From the NCBI RefSeq assembly GCF_002835735.1, contig NZ_PISD01000063.1:1-43793 (forward strand): a stretch of DNA of 43,793 nucleotides, read 5' to 3'. This stretch comes from Cytobacillus horneckiae. GTDB taxonomy: Bacteria; Bacillota; Bacilli; Bacillales; Cytobacillaceae. The position numbers were made by a program, and so were the translations under genes. This document shows positions 43,736-43,793 of this stretch, one piece after another. The notes beneath the pieces are model-generated. The model was given only the letters and a program-made list of their open reading frames with translations. It made no database searches and was not told where the DNA came from. Positions within the stretch are counted from its first letter, which is position 1, and every line of letters starts with the position of its first letter.

Positions 43736-43793
43736 AATTATCATCTTTGCGAATACAATTTGCGAATACGAATAAAAAAGCAGGGAAGAGAAA

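Noticed and set aside
20014..43793. Integrative element with integrase or transposase
   Set aside because: The region looks accessory, but I found no integrase, transposase, tRNA or flanking repeats to support a specific mobile element.

Overview
The window looks like chromosomal DNA of a low-GC, endospore-forming Firmicute of the Bacillaceae. The evidence is strong AGGAGG-type ribosome binding sites, frequent TTG starts, Bacillus-type small proteins (YwbE, YvrJ, DUF1659, DUF2922, CspB-like), sbcD-sbcC, and a Tat substrate next to tatA-tatC arranged as in Bacillus subtilis phoD-tatAd-tatCd. I saw no rRNA, tRNA, CRISPR array, transposase or replication origin.

Left part (1-20,000) is ordinary chromosome mixed with decay. 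It opens with a DeoR-family regulator remnant. A Tat-exported metallophosphoesterase, tatA and tatC follow. Next come a RidA-like protein, an SDR with a mutated catalytic Tyr, an AhpD-like protein, a degraded S66 peptidase, an acetamidase/formamidase-family protein, a NUDIX protein, a GNAT acetyltransferase and ywbE. Then come sbcDC, two small uncharacterised proteins, several very small membrane proteins, a cold-shock gene with a long leader, and a YvrJ/DUF2922/DUF1659/holin-like group. A frameshifted 3' end of a malic enzyme gene (19,747-19,916) marks the edge of the next region.

Middle (20,014-33,627) is a leftward aromatic-degradation cluster. In transcription order it has an alpha/beta hydrolase, an IclR regulator, an MFS transporter and a cupin, then a tight run: extradiol dioxygenase, non-canonical SDR, ThDP enzyme, aldehyde dehydrogenase, aspartate-dehydrogenase-like protein, Rieske dioxygenase alpha and beta, a BphB-like cis-dihydrodiol dehydrogenase and a two-domain VOC protein. 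The inferred upper route is ring dihydroxylation, rearomatisation, meta cleavage and C-C hydrolysis. The ThDP enzyme, aldehyde dehydrogenase and AspDH-like protein do not fit a textbook meta pathway, so the substrate is unknown. Three promoters (hydrolase, MFS, cupin) each carry a related dyad of the form (G/A)AAAC-N3-GTTT just downstream of the -10 box. This resembles known IclR/KdgR-family operators and suggests one regulon run by the IclR protein in the cluster.

Right part (33,838-43,793) has a HesB-like protein, a VanW-type lipoprotein, a rightward FAD dehydrogenase, and two genes each broken by a one-base homopolymer change (a methyltransferase and a DUF2188 protein). The last block is a second leftward catabolic operon: acyl-CoA dehydrogenase, BadI-like ring-opening hydrolase, acyl-CoA ligase, BadH-like dehydrogenase and an odd SDR. 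This matches the cyclohexanecarboxylate (alicyclic acid) route to pimeloyl-CoA, except that the hydratase (BadK) is not in the window.

All functions are assigned by reading motifs and from memory of the families; no database search was run.
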